NCBI RefSeq assembly: GCF_002234575.2
Contig: NZ_CP022464.2
Span: forward strand, 248,001 to 312,000
DNA from: Enterocloster bolteae
GTDB taxonomy: Bacteria > Bacillota > Clostridia > Lachnospirales > Lachnospiraceae
DNA length: 64,000 nucleotides
Direction of reading: 5' to 3'
The notes under the pieces are model-generated. The model did no database searches. It saw nothing but the letters and a program-made list of their open reading frames with translations, and was not told the DNA's origin. Position 1 is the first letter of the stretch, and each line of letters starts with the position of its first letter. A program made the translations under genes and the position numbers. Shown one piece after another: positions 1 to 8,263 of this stretch.

Positions 1-1
1 C

Positions 2-43
2 CAAATCCCTGAAGGGGAAAAGCAAACAGAACCAGCCGGATAA
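2..43 (+). CDS. possible C-terminal end of an upstream gene
   Basis: The frame starting at base 2 is open from the window edge to a TAA at 41-43 and would encode a hydrophilic tail of 13 residues (QIPEGEKQTEPAG). It is followed 44 bases later by a plus-strand intrinsic terminator, as expected for the end of a gene. Thirteen codons are too few to identify a family, and the assignment rests mainly on the downstream terminator. Confidence 0.3.
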   Translation, partial: QIPEGEKQTEPAG

Positions 44-87
44 GGTGTCATAGAAAGAAACGGAGCAAGTACCTGGCTGCACTTACA

Positions 88-127
88 ATCTCCCGGTCCC
101 TCAAGTTTGAGAGACCGGGAGATTTTT
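88..127 (+). terminator. intrinsic terminator of the upstream plus-strand gene
   Basis: An 11-bp perfect stem (88-98 with 113-123), with further pairing inside the loop, is followed by TTTTT at 123-127 on the plus strand. The minus strand has no T tract after the stem, so the polarity fits the gene entering from the left. It lies just beyond the stop codon of the convergent LacI gene. Confidence 0.85.
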
Positions 128-133
128 GTCTGA

Positions 134-1135
134 TTATGCCAGATGTTTCACGCTGGAGCGTTCCACCAGCTTTCCCGTAATCTGGGTCTTCATGGGCATG
201 AACCGGGGATCCTCTATGAGCTGCATCAGCTGGATGACGGACTGCTTACCCATTATCTTTCTCTGTACATGAATGGTGGTCAGGGTGGGAGAGCTTATGG
301 AGGAATAGGGAATATCGTCAAAGCCAATCAGGGATACGTCATTGGGAATTTTGTACCCCTTTTCCTTCAGAGCCTTCATGGCGCCCAGGGCAATGGTGTC
401 GTTTTCCGCAAAAAAACAGGAGGGAAGCACCGGGTTCTGATCCAGTATTCTGAAAAAATCGTCATGGGCACCCAGCATGGTGGGTTTTACACGAAACTCA
501 TTTTTAGAGTCAAACTGAAAATTCAATTCTTTTACATATCTGAGAAAGGCTATGTGCCGTTCATTAAAGTTTTCTGCCCCGGTGGTACTGCCCAGGTAGC
601 CCAATTCGGTATGTCCGCATTCTTTGCAGTACTGGAGGGCGATGTGGACATTTTCGGCATTGTTCATGCATACACTGCTACAGTAATGGTTGGGGACGGT
701 GTTGTCCACCACCACAAAGGGGATGGGAATGGAATCAAGGGCTGAAAATTCATCCCGCATTACCTCGGTTGCAATGAGGAACATCCCGCAGTATTTGCTG
801 TAATCAATGGAATCAAGGGCTGACTTTAAACCGGTTTTGACCACGGTCATGGTCATACCCAGCTGCTCCGCGCGGAGCTGTTCCTCGATGGAATCAATAA
901 TCATGGAGATGAATCCCTGATTTTCCTCCACCAGCATACCGCTTTTATAGTATTTTACCAGGAGCACGTTCTTGCCGCTTTTGGGCTTACGGGCAGGAGG
1001 CATGTACTGGCAGGCTTTTACCGCATCCAACACCTTCTTTCGTGTATCCTCACTGACTCCCTTTTTTCCGTTTAACACAATGGAAATGGTTGCGGGTGAA
1101 ACGCCAATCTGCTTGGCCAGCTCTCTGACGGTCAT
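134..1135 (-). CDS. LacI/PurR-family transcriptional regulator of the methylthioribose-type operon
   Basis: DNA-binding regulator of 333 residues. The N-terminal helix-turn-helix (TVRELAKQIGVSPATISIVL, residues 2-21) is followed by the hinge and a periplasmic-binding-protein-like effector domain that ends with the family features GFDDIPYS and TTIHVQR. The ATG at 1135 is chosen over an upstream ATG at 1192 because it has a GGAAAGAGAG ribosome-binding site and places the HTH at the N terminus as usual in LacI proteins. It is divergent from the sugar importer/mtnK operon. Perfect palindromes with the core TGTTTA-N-TAAACA in the shared intergenic region are its likely operators. The effector is inferred to be the imported sugar or a phosphorylated intermediate. 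Confidence 0.93.
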   Translation of the reverse strand: MTVRELAKQIGVSPATISIVLNGKKGVSEDTRKKVLDAVKACQYMPPARKPKSGKNVLLVKYYKSGMLVEENQGFISMIIDSIEEQLRAEQLGMTMTVVKTGLKSALDSIDYSKYCGMFLIATEVMRDEFSALDSIPIPFVVVDNTVPNHYCSSVCMNNAENVHIALQYCKECGHTELGYLGSTTGAENFNERHIAFLRYVKELNFQFDSKNEFRVKPTMLGAHDDFFRILDQNPVLPSCFFAENDTIALGAMKALKEKGYKIPNDVSLIGFDDIPYSSISSPTLTTIHVQRKIMGKQSVIQLMQLIEDPRFMPMKTQITGKLVERSSVKHLA

Positions 1136-1220
1136 ATGAAATCTCTCTTTCCGGATTGCAGACGTTAAATTAAACATAATTGAACAATCCATGTGTTTTA
1201 CTAATCATACTATAATTTGA

Positions 1221-1249
1221 ATTATAACACAGGGTTGAAACTGGGTCAA
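1221..1249 (-). promoter_or_regulatory. sigma-A promoter of the LacI-type regulator
   Basis: On the minus strand, TTGACC (1244-1249) and TATAAT (1221-1226) are separated by exactly 17 bases. Transcription would start near 1214. That leaves a leader of about 80 nt before the ATG at 1135, further supporting that start. Confidence 0.75.
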
Positions 1250-1268
1250 TTCAATATATAAAATTGAA

Positions 1269-1281
1269 TGTTTACTAAACA
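1269..1281. promoter_or_regulatory. putative LacI-type operator O2
   Basis: A perfect 13-nt palindrome, TGTTTACTAAACA, lies 20 nt upstream of the -35 box of the regulator promoter. It shares its core with the larger palindrome at 1449-1469, 184 bp away centre to centre. Two operators at such a distance suggest DNA looping by a tetrameric LacI protein. Confidence 0.65.
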
Positions 1282-1392
1282 AAAATAAATACAAAAACGG
1301 CTAAAATGGGGTCGTTTATTGATTTGAACAATTAAAATGCACAATAAAAACAATAATTTATGGAAAATTATAACAAAAACACCAAAGACATA

Positions 1393-1421
1393 TTGACATT
1401 GAAGAAAAATCGTTGTACTAT
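1393..1421 (+). promoter_or_regulatory. sigma-A promoter of the sugar importer/mtnK operon
   Basis: TTGACA (1393-1398) and TACTAT (1416-1421) are separated by 17 bases. The predicted start near 1428 lies just before the palindromic operator at 1449-1469, so a bound repressor would block elongation or promoter clearance. Confidence 0.8.
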
Positions 1422-1448
1422 TTAGTTAACACAAAGAACGAGGCACAC

Positions 1449-1469
1449 ATATTGTTTAGTAAACAATAT
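1449..1469. promoter_or_regulatory. putative LacI-type operator O1
   Basis: A perfect palindrome with two 10-base arms around a central G (1459), core TGTTTAGTAAACA, sits about 21-41 bases downstream of the predicted transcription start and 26 bases before the first gene. It is the strongest candidate binding site for the divergent LacI-type regulator. A more degenerate relative is centred near 1201, at the regulator's own promoter. Confidence 0.75.
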
Positions 1470-1495
1470 CAATAACAAAAAGGAGGAAAGAGTAA

Positions 1496-2728
1496 ATGAG
1501 AAAAATGAAAAAAGTTGTCAGCGTAATTGCAGCGGCTGCTATGGCAGCATCCTTGCTGGCAGGCTGCGGAGGCTCGGGAGGTTCATCCACCACGGCAGCA
1601 GAGACTAAGGCGGCAGAAACCACCGCAGCAGCGGCGGAGACCACGGCAGCAGAGGCAGCGGCAGATACCACAGCGGCGCCGGCTGCAGCAGAGAATCCGG
1701 TGGCAGGCAAGAAGGTGGCCTATATCATGCTTCTGCCTTCCGCAACTATTTTCCAGATGTGGAAAGATTCCTGTGCATCTCTTTGCGATGCCCTGGATGT
1801 AAAGTTTGATTTCTTCTTCTGTGACGGTGACTTCAACAAGTGGCAGGATACCATCCGTACCTGCGCATCCGCAGGATATGACGGACTGCTGGTCAGCCAC
1901 GGCAATCAGGACGGTTCCTATGTATTTCTTAAGGAAATCACAGAGCAGTATCCGGATATGAAGATTGTTACCTTTGACACACAGTTCTACTCCGACGGAG
2001 AGTATCAGAAGCTTCCGGGCGTTACCCAGATGTTCCAGCAGGATAAGTCCCTGGTTACCGTTCTTTTGGACCAGATGATTGAAAAGTATGGAGAAGGTGT
2101 CCGTCTGATTAAGGTTTGGAGAGGTCCTAACTACAACAGCCCATTTGACCGCCGCGAGGTTGGCTGGCAGGAGTATGAGGCAGCCGGTAAGATCGTGACT
2201 GTAGGCGAGGTACAGCCTCTTCAGGATTCTGTTGACTCGGCAAACACAGTGACTGCTGCATATCTGCAGGGCGTGAACAGAGCGGATGTGGACGGCGTCA
2301 TTGCATACTATGACTTATACGGCCAGGGCGTTTACAACGCAATTGCTGAGAATGACAACTTTAACGGCAAGAACGGCGACGCACTTCCCATGGCATCTGT
2401 TGATATTGACCCGGTTGACGTGACCAACATGCAGACCCGTCCTGACATCTGGACCGCAGCAGGAACAACCGACTGGACCATGAACGGCGAGATTGGTATG
2501 CGTATCCTGATGCTGGAGCTGGCAGACCAGTATGATAAGATTTTTGACCCTGCAACCGGCGAGAGCGGCGTGGATGTAGTTGAAGTTCCCGGCACCGCAA
2601 TCAAGGCGGATGCGCTTAAGTCAGATTCCACCGTTGAGAATCTGGGCAATATTGCCGGCGAGACTTACGGAAATCTGGATTATCTGTCTGCTGCAGACTG
2701 GATGCCAAAGGATTTGATTCACAAATAA
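1496..2728 (+). CDS. sugar ABC transporter substrate-binding lipoprotein
   Basis: Extracellular sugar-binding lipoprotein of 410 residues. A signal peptide ends in LLAGC with the lipid-anchored cysteine at residue 24. An Ala/Thr/Glu spacer (about 25-68) follows, then a periplasmic-binding-protein type 1 fold of the RbsB class. The start has an AGGAGGAAAGAG ribosome-binding site. It is the first gene of the operon and is followed by one ATPase and one permease (RbsABC organisation) and then by methylthioribose-type catabolic genes. The ligand is therefore inferred to be a 5-modified ribose such as methylthioribose or 5-deoxyribose. Generic ribose-type sugars are not excluded. Confidence 0.9.
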   Translation: MRKMKKVVSVIAAAAMAASLLAGCGGSGGSSTTAAETKAAETTAAAAETTAAEAAADTTAAPAAAENPVAGKKVAYIMLLPSATIFQMWKDSCASLCDALDVKFDFFFCDGDFNKWQDTIRTCASAGYDGLLVSHGNQDGSYVFLKEITEQYPDMKIVTFDTQFYSDGEYQKLPGVTQMFQQDKSLVTVLLDQMIEKYGEGVRLIKVWRGPNYNSPFDRREVGWQEYEAAGKIVTVGEVQPLQDSVDSANTVTAAYLQGVNRADVDGVIAYYDLYGQGVYNAIAENDNFNGKNGDALPMASVDIDPVDVTNMQTRPDIWTAAGTTDWTMNGEIGMRILMLELADQYDKIFDPATGESGVDVVEVPGTAIKADALKSDSTVENLGNIAGETYGNLDYLSAADWMPKDLIHK

Positions 2729-2786
2729 GCGGCCAGTAAAAAACGAGGTTTTTTTAGAACACAAAACCACAGGCAATCGTTTTTTT

Positions 2787-2822
2787 GGGAAGCGCGGGTT
2801 TTGGCCTGCGTTTCCCTTTTTT
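2787..2822 (+). terminator. attenuating terminator between binding protein and ATPase
   Basis: In the plus-strand RNA a 12-bp stem (2787-2798 with 2805-2816), including two G-U pairs, is followed by six T residues (2817-2822). It sits between the binding-protein gene and the ATPase gene. Partial termination here would leave the binding protein in excess over the membrane components. Confidence 0.8.
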
Positions 2823-2854
2823 AAAAAGATTGTATCGCTGAAAAGAGGGACTCC

Positions 2855-4390
2855 ATGGATAGGATTAAATTAGAGACGAAACATGTTTCCATTGAATTTC
2901 CGGGCGTCAAAGCACTTGATGACATTAATTTTGAGGTGACCACCGGTGAAATCCGGGCAGTCGTGGGCGCCAACGGAGCGGGGAAATCAACTTTGATGAA
3001 GGTGCTGGCAGGGGCAAACTCCACTTATACCGGAGAAGTGCTGCTGAATGGAAAAAAGGTGGAGGTAAGGACACCGGTGGATGCCAAGAAACTTGGAATC
3101 CAGATTGTGTATCAGGAAGTGGATATGGCGCTGTATCCCACCTTATCAGTTGCGGAGAACATTGTACAAAACGATATGGTCATGGGAAAGAGCGGCTATA
3201 TTGTAAACTGGAAAAAAGCATACAAGCAGGGGCGCGAGGCCCTGGACCGGCTGCATATCGGCCGCGACCAGGTGGATGAACACGAACTGGTTCAGAACCT
3301 GTCCCTGGCCCAGAAACAGATGGTGCTTATAGCAAAGGCCATCCGGTCGGAATGTAATTTCCTGATTCTTGACGAGCCGACCGCGCCATTAAGCAATACC
3401 GAGACAGAGGAACTGTTCCGGATTGTCAAGCATTTGCATGAAACGGAAAATATTGCGATTCTTTTTATTTCCCACCGGTTAAATGAAATCCTGGAGGTCT
3501 GCGAGAATTATACGGTGATGCGAAACGGCAAAATGATTGACACCACACCGGTTACAGGGGAGACTACCACTAAGGAAATCGTGGAGAAGATGCTGGGGCG
3601 CAAGTTCGAAGAGAACTTCCCAAAGGAAGCCTGCCAGATTGGAGATGTGCTGTTTCAGACAGAACACTTATCCGGCGCAGGCGGCAAGGTAAAGGACGTG
3701 TCCATACAGGTGAAAAAGGGCGAAGTGGTAGGAATCGCCGGACTGGTGGGAGCCGGAAAATCCGAGCTTTGCAAGACCATCTTCGGTGCATATAAAAAGA
3801 CAGGCGGGAAAGTCCTTCTGAAGAACAGGGAGTTAAAGATAGCAAATCCCTCCGGGGCAGTAAAGAACAGGATGGCTCTGGTACCGGAGGAACGGAGAAA
3901 GGAAGGCGTTCTGGTAAATGAGAATGTAAGCTTTAATTTATCGGCGGCCTGTCTTTCACGGTTCTGCACAGGACCTTTTATCCGCAGGCGGAAAGTGGAC
4001 GACAATGCGAAGCGGTTTGTAAAGGACCTTGGGATTTCCACGCCGAGCGTGAGGCAGCAGGTCAAGAATCTTTCCGGCGGCAACCAGCAAAAGGTAGCCG
4101 TGGGAAAATGGCTTGCGGCGGACTGCGATGTATACATATTTGACGAACCCACAAAGGGAGTGGATGTGGGTGCAAAGCAGGACATTTTCCATTTGATCAA
4201 TGAAATTGCGAAACAGGGAAACTGTGTTATCTATGCTTCCTGTGAAAACTCGGAGCTGCTGTCTTTGACAGACCGCATGTATGTCATGTACAACGGTACG
4301 GTCATGGCAGAGCTGGAAACCGCTAATACCACGGAGGACGAAATCATGTACTACTCGGTTGGCGGGAAAGACAATAAGAACGGGAAATAA
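2855..4390 (+). CDS. sugar ABC transporter ATP-binding protein (RbsA/XylG class)
   Basis: Double ATP-binding-cassette protein of 511 residues that energises import of the ligand captured by the upstream lipoprotein. The first cassette has Walker A GANGAGKST (about residues 38-46), a weak signature (LSLAQ) and Walker B LILDEPT. The second has GLVGAGKSE, a canonical LSGGNQQK signature and FDEPTKGVDVG. This asymmetry is usual in the RbsA/MglA class. The permease gene begins 23 bases downstream. The protein is cytoplasmic and membrane-associated. Confidence 0.94.
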   Translation: MDRIKLETKHVSIEFPGVKALDDINFEVTTGEIRAVVGANGAGKSTLMKVLAGANSTYTGEVLLNGKKVEVRTPVDAKKLGIQIVYQEVDMALYPTLSVAENIVQNDMVMGKSGYIVNWKKAYKQGREALDRLHIGRDQVDEHELVQNLSLAQKQMVLIAKAIRSECNFLILDEPTAPLSNTETEELFRIVKHLHETENIAILFISHRLNEILEVCENYTVMRNGKMIDTTPVTGETTTKEIVEKMLGRKFEENFPKEACQIGDVLFQTEHLSGAGGKVKDVSIQVKKGEVVGIAGLVGAGKSELCKTIFGAYKKTGGKVLLKNRELKIANPSGAVKNRMALVPEERRKEGVLVNENVSFNLSAACLSRFCTGPFIRRRKVDDNAKRFVKDLGISTPSVRQQVKNLSGGNQQKVAVGKWLAADCDVYIFDEPTKGVDVGAKQDIFHLINEIAKQGNCVIYASCENSELLSLTDRMYVMYNGTVMAELETANTTEDEIMYYSVGGKDNKNGK

Positions 4391-4413
4391 TAGACAGGAG
4401 GGATACGGTAGCG

Positions 4414-5391
4414 ATGAAAAGTCGTACAAATATTAAGAGGTTTTTAGTGGATTGGGCTGCGGTCCTGGCATTGATGGTTTGCTTTGTTGCATTTACAGCC
4501 TATAAGGGCAATTCCTTTATGTCAACAAGCAATATGGTGAATATTCTCAGGGCAATGGCCATTAATACAGTGTTTGGTATAGCGGCCACCATCACCATGG
4601 CGCCGGATGGTTTTGACATGTCGGCCGGAACACTGGCCAGCTGTTCCGCGTATGTGTTTGTATCTGCATATCTCTGGCTGGGACAGTCATTAGGAATGTC
4701 AATTCTTATCTGTATTCTGGCTACTCTGGTTATGTACCAGCTGACCATGTTCCTGATTCTTGTGTGCAAGATTCCGGATATGCTTGCCACCTGTGCCCTG
4801 ATGTTTGTCCATCAGGGAATCGGACAGTGGTATATAGGCGGAGGCGCTGTCTCCACCGGTATGAAGACTTCCTGGGGAGCGGCTCCTGCACGTACCGCGC
4901 TTTCGGAATCATTTTCAGCCATCGGACGCGCTCCTTGGATCATTATTATCATGCTGGGCTGTGTGCTTGTGGCCTATCTTTTCCTTAACTTTACCAAGCA
5001 TGGCCGGTATCTCTACGCTATGGGCGGCAATAAGGAAGCTGCAAAGCTGTCTGGTATTGATGTAAAGAAATACCGCTATCTGGCCGGTATGATTACAGCA
5101 GTGTTCATCGCCATCGGCGGTATTCTGGTGGCATCCAGGGGAAGCTCGGCCCAGGTTATGTGCTGCGATAACTATTTGATGCCGTCACTGGCAGCTGTTT
5201 TCGTGGGACGTACCGTGGGCGGCGCTGAGAAGCCCAATGCACTGGGAACCATGATAGGCGCCATGCTGGTTTCCACACTGGAGAACGGACTTACCATCTG
5301 CGCGGTTCCGTTCTATGTTCTGCCGGCAGTAAAGGGTGCTGTCCTGGCACTTGCGCTTATTGCAGCTTATGCGTCTAAAAAAGAAGATTAA
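4414..5391 (+). CDS. sugar ABC transporter permease (RbsC class)
   Basis: Polytopic permease of 325 residues from the BPD_transp_2 family, with hydrophobic segments throughout and the cytoplasmic ATPase-contact region around GGNKEAAKLSGIDV (about residues 206-219). It is the only permease of this operon and probably works as a homodimer. The ATG at 4414 is preceded by GGAGGGATACGGTAGCG. It lies 17 bases before mtnK, tying transport to the kinase step. Confidence 0.93.
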   Translation: MKSRTNIKRFLVDWAAVLALMVCFVAFTAYKGNSFMSTSNMVNILRAMAINTVFGIAATITMAPDGFDMSAGTLASCSAYVFVSAYLWLGQSLGMSILICILATLVMYQLTMFLILVCKIPDMLATCALMFVHQGIGQWYIGGGAVSTGMKTSWGAAPARTALSESFSAIGRAPWIIIIMLGCVLVAYLFLNFTKHGRYLYAMGGNKEAAKLSGIDVKKYRYLAGMITAVFIAIGGILVASRGSSAQVMCCDNYLMPSLAAVFVGRTVGGAEKPNALGTMIGAMLVSTLENGLTICAVPFYVLPAVKGAVLALALIAAYASKKED

Positions 5392-5408
5392 TCAGGAGGT
5401 TACTACAT

Positions 5409-6632
5409 ATGTCAAGATTTGATCATTATTTTCAGATGAACGTGGGGGATGTCATTGAGTATACACTGGAGAAGACAACGGAAATTCCCTGGGACCGCGA
5501 TTCCATGGAGGCAGTGGTTCCTCCTTCCCATGGCAACCTGAACTATGTATACCGTGTATGGGACGGCAAGGGCCATTCCATCTACATCAAACAGGCCGGA
5601 TCCGAGGCCAGGATATCCAAGGATATAAAACCATCCAGGGACAGAAACCGCCTGGAGTCCGAAATCCTTATGCTGGAGGACCAGTATGCGCCGGGAATGG
5701 TGCCTCATGTGTATTTCTTTGACACCGTTATGTGCGCCTGCGGTATGGAGGACTGCTCTGATTATGCTGTCATGCGTGACGCCATGTTAAAGCATGAGAC
5801 CTTCCCCGGGTTTGCTGAGGACGTATCCACCTTTATGGTCAATACCCTGCTTTTGAGCAGCGATGTGGTCATGGACCACAAGGAGAAGAAGGAGCTGGTG
5901 AAAAAATTCATCTCGCCGGACCTGTGTGATATCACGGAAAAACTTGTGCTCATGGAACCTTATATGGATTTGTATAACAGGAACAATGTATATGCGCCTA
6001 ACCGGGATTTTGTGAAGAAGGAGCTCTATGAGGACGAGGCGCTCCACCTGGAGGTGAGCAAGCTTAAATTCCGTTTTATGACAGACGCCCAGGCCCTTCT
6101 GCACGGCGATCTCCACACGGGCTCCATCTTTATACGCCAGGATTCAACAAAGATATTTGACTGTGAATTCGGAACCTATGCGCCTATGGGTTATGATGTG
6201 GGAAATGTGGTGGCTAACCTTATATTCGCATATGACAACGGCCTTTCCACGGACGACGGACCGTTCTGCGACTGGTGTCTTAAGACCATTGAAGAGACAG
6301 TGGACCTCTTTATAGAGAAGTTTGGCAGGAAATATGACGAGGCAGTGACAGAGCCAATGGCTAAGGTAAAGGGTTTTAAGGAGTGGTATTTTGACGGAAT
6401 CCTTAAGGATACCGCCGGTTATGCAGGTACAGAGCTGCACCGCAGGACCGTGGGCATGGCCAATGTGGTGGATGTGACCACCATCCAGGATGAAAAGAAA
6501 CGTCTCCTTGCGGAGCGCATCAATATACTGGCAGGCAAGGAATATATCATGAACCAGGGAGCCTTCCGGACCGGCGCCGATTACGTTGCGGCGGTGTTAA
6601 GGGCAAAGGAAGCAGCCCAAAAGACCCTTTAG
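5409..6632 (+). CDS. mtnK: S-methyl-5-thioribose kinase
   Basis: Cytoplasmic kinase of 407 residues that phosphorylates C1 of 5-methylthioribose (or 5-deoxyribose) with ATP. It shows the aminoglycoside-phosphotransferase-like fold and the MTR-kinase hallmarks: catalytic loop HGDLHTGSIFI (about residues 235-245) and the metal-binding FDCEFG (about 254-259). The length matches the family (about 400). It starts with a strong AGGAGG site 17 bases after the permease stop. Substrate breadth cannot be read from the sequence. Neighbouring mtnA and aldolase genes indicate that the product is used for carbon catabolism rather than for methionine salvage, because no mtnB, mtnC, mtnD or mtnW gene is present. 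Confidence 0.93.
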   Translation: MSRFDHYFQMNVGDVIEYTLEKTTEIPWDRDSMEAVVPPSHGNLNYVYRVWDGKGHSIYIKQAGSEARISKDIKPSRDRNRLESEILMLEDQYAPGMVPHVYFFDTVMCACGMEDCSDYAVMRDAMLKHETFPGFAEDVSTFMVNTLLLSSDVVMDHKEKKELVKKFISPDLCDITEKLVLMEPYMDLYNRNNVYAPNRDFVKKELYEDEALHLEVSKLKFRFMTDAQALLHGDLHTGSIFIRQDSTKIFDCEFGTYAPMGYDVGNVVANLIFAYDNGLSTDDGPFCDWCLKTIEETVDLFIEKFGRKYDEAVTEPMAKVKGFKEWYFDGILKDTAGYAGTELHRRTVGMANVVDVTTIQDEKKRLLAERINILAGKEYIMNQGAFRTGADYVAAVLRAKEAAQKTL

Positions 6633-6692
6633 GCACGGTTGGGATATAAAAAGGGATTATACAGGTTTAGTAGAGAAGGAGGCATAAAAACC

Positions 6693-7793
6693 ATGACGGT
6701 AGAGGAATTTTTTGACCAGGTAATCACGGTCAGAATGAGAGAGGACAGAAGCTCGCTGGACATCATAGACCAGACGCTTCTTCCGGGTACTATTAAGCGC
6801 ATTCATCTGAATACGAAAGAGGAAATATGGGAGGCAATCAAGAAGCTGAGAGTGCGCGGCGCTCCTGCAATCGGCGCTGCGGCTGCCTATGGAATTGCCC
6901 TGCTGGCATCGGGCATTGCCGAGGACCAGTATGACGCGTTCTACAGCCGGTTTAAGGAATTAAAGGATTATCTGGCTTCGTCCAGGCCAACGGCTGTCAA
7001 TCTGTTCTGGGCGTTAAACCGTATGGAGGCGGCTGTGATTGCCAACAAGGAAAGGGGCGTGGCTGCAATCAAGGAGCTGCTCTTTGAGGAGGCGGATAGG
7101 ATTCGCGAGGAGGATATCCAAATCAGCCGCGGTATCGGGGAGATTGGCTTTGGACTGCTGAAAGAGCTTAAAAAGGAGGGGAAGGAGATCGGTATTCTGA
7201 CCCACTGCAATGCAGGAACGCTGGCCACGGCCAAGTACGGGACAGCTACAGCGCCCATGTATATTGCCCTGGAAAAGGGATGGGCGGGAACAGATATGCA
7301 TGTTTACTGTGATGAGACAAGGCCGCTTCTCCAGGGCGCCCGCCTCACCTCCTTCGAGCTGTACAATGCCGGCATCACCACCACCCTGCAGTGCGACAAC
7401 ATGGCGTCCATACTGATGAAATCAGGAAAAATTGACATTATCTTTGTGGGCTGCGACCGGGTGGCCAGAAACGGCGATGCCGCCAATAAGATAGGAACCA
7501 GCGGTGTGGCCATTCTGGCAAAGCACTATGGAATCCCATTCTATGTGTGCGCGCCGACCTCTACCATTGATATGGATACACTGACAGGCGACCAGATTCC
7601 CATTGAGATGCGAAGCCCGGATGAGGTGACCGAGATGTGGTATAAGGAGCGCATGGCTCCGGAAGGAATCAATGTATACAATCCTGCCTTTGACGTGACC
7701 GACCACTCCCTGATTACGGGCATCATTACGGAGAAGGGGATGTGCCGCGCGCCATATGACAAGGCGTTTGAAGCCTTGGGAATAGGGAGGTAA
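6693..7793 (+). CDS. mtnA: S-methyl-5-thioribose-1-phosphate isomerase
   Basis: Aldose-ketose isomerase of 366 residues (eIF2B-like family) converting methylthioribose-1-phosphate to methylthioribulose-1-phosphate. The catalytic cysteine is in THCNAGTLAT and the catalytic aspartate in GCDRVARNGD, both conserved. The substrate loop RVRGAPAIG is also present. The ATG at 6693 follows GAAGGAGG. A TTG 54 bases upstream is in frame but has no ribosome-binding site and adds a non-conserved extension. It lies between the kinase that makes its substrate and the aldolase that likely consumes its product. Confidence 0.94.
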   Translation: MTVEEFFDQVITVRMREDRSSLDIIDQTLLPGTIKRIHLNTKEEIWEAIKKLRVRGAPAIGAAAAYGIALLASGIAEDQYDAFYSRFKELKDYLASSRPTAVNLFWALNRMEAAVIANKERGVAAIKELLFEEADRIREEDIQISRGIGEIGFGLLKELKKEGKEIGILTHCNAGTLATAKYGTATAPMYIALEKGWAGTDMHVYCDETRPLLQGARLTSFELYNAGITTTLQCDNMASILMKSGKIDIIFVGCDRVARNGDAANKIGTSGVAILAKHYGIPFYVCAPTSTIDMDTLTGDQIPIEMRSPDEVTEMWYKERMAPEGINVYNPAFDVTDHSLITGIITEKGMCRAPYDKAFEALGIGR

Positions 7794-7797
7794 GCAT

Positions 7798-8241
7798 ATG
7801 CTGAGTGGAGTACCTGCAAGCATTTCGCCTGAGCTGCTGAAGGTTCTGCATGAGATGGGGCACGGGGATACCCTGGTTATCGGGGATGCCAATTTTCCGG
7901 CTGCATCCATTGCGGCAGAGAAGAATCATATTAATATCCGGTGCGACGGGCACCGGGCCACAGACATGCTGGACGCCATCCTGCAGCTGATGCCTTTGGA
8001 CGGCTTTGTGGAGAAACCCGTTACCATCATGGATAAAATGGAAATGCACCGTGACCTTAAGTGCCCTGTTTGGGACGAGTTTACGGATATTGTGGCAAAA
8101 CATGACGAACGCGGCGCGGATGCAGTGGGCTTTTTGGACCGGTTCGCGTTCTATGACGCGGCAAAGGATGCCTATGCGGTGGTATCCACCTCAGAGACGG
8201 CATTTTATGCCTGCATTATGATACAGAAAGGATGCCTGTAA
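7798..8241 (+). CDS. RbsD/FucU-family sugar mutarotase
   Basis: Small protein of 147 residues of the RbsD/FucU family, whose members interconvert sugar anomers. The N-terminal catalytic region (ISPELLKVLHEMGHGD, about residues 9-24) resembles FucU more than RbsD. It starts 4 bases after the mtnA stop with GGGAGG. In this operon it probably interconverts the alpha and beta forms of the imported sugar so that the anomer-specific C1 kinase is supplied. This role is inferred from context, since the usual substrates are fucose or ribose. Confidence 0.88.
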   Translation: MLSGVPASISPELLKVLHEMGHGDTLVIGDANFPAASIAAEKNHINIRCDGHRATDMLDAILQLMPLDGFVEKPVTIMDKMEMHRDLKCPVWDEFTDIVAKHDERGADAVGFLDRFAFYDAAKDAYAVVSTSETAFYACIMIQKGCL

Positions 8242-8263
8242 CGGCAGAGCGGAGGGATTTTAC

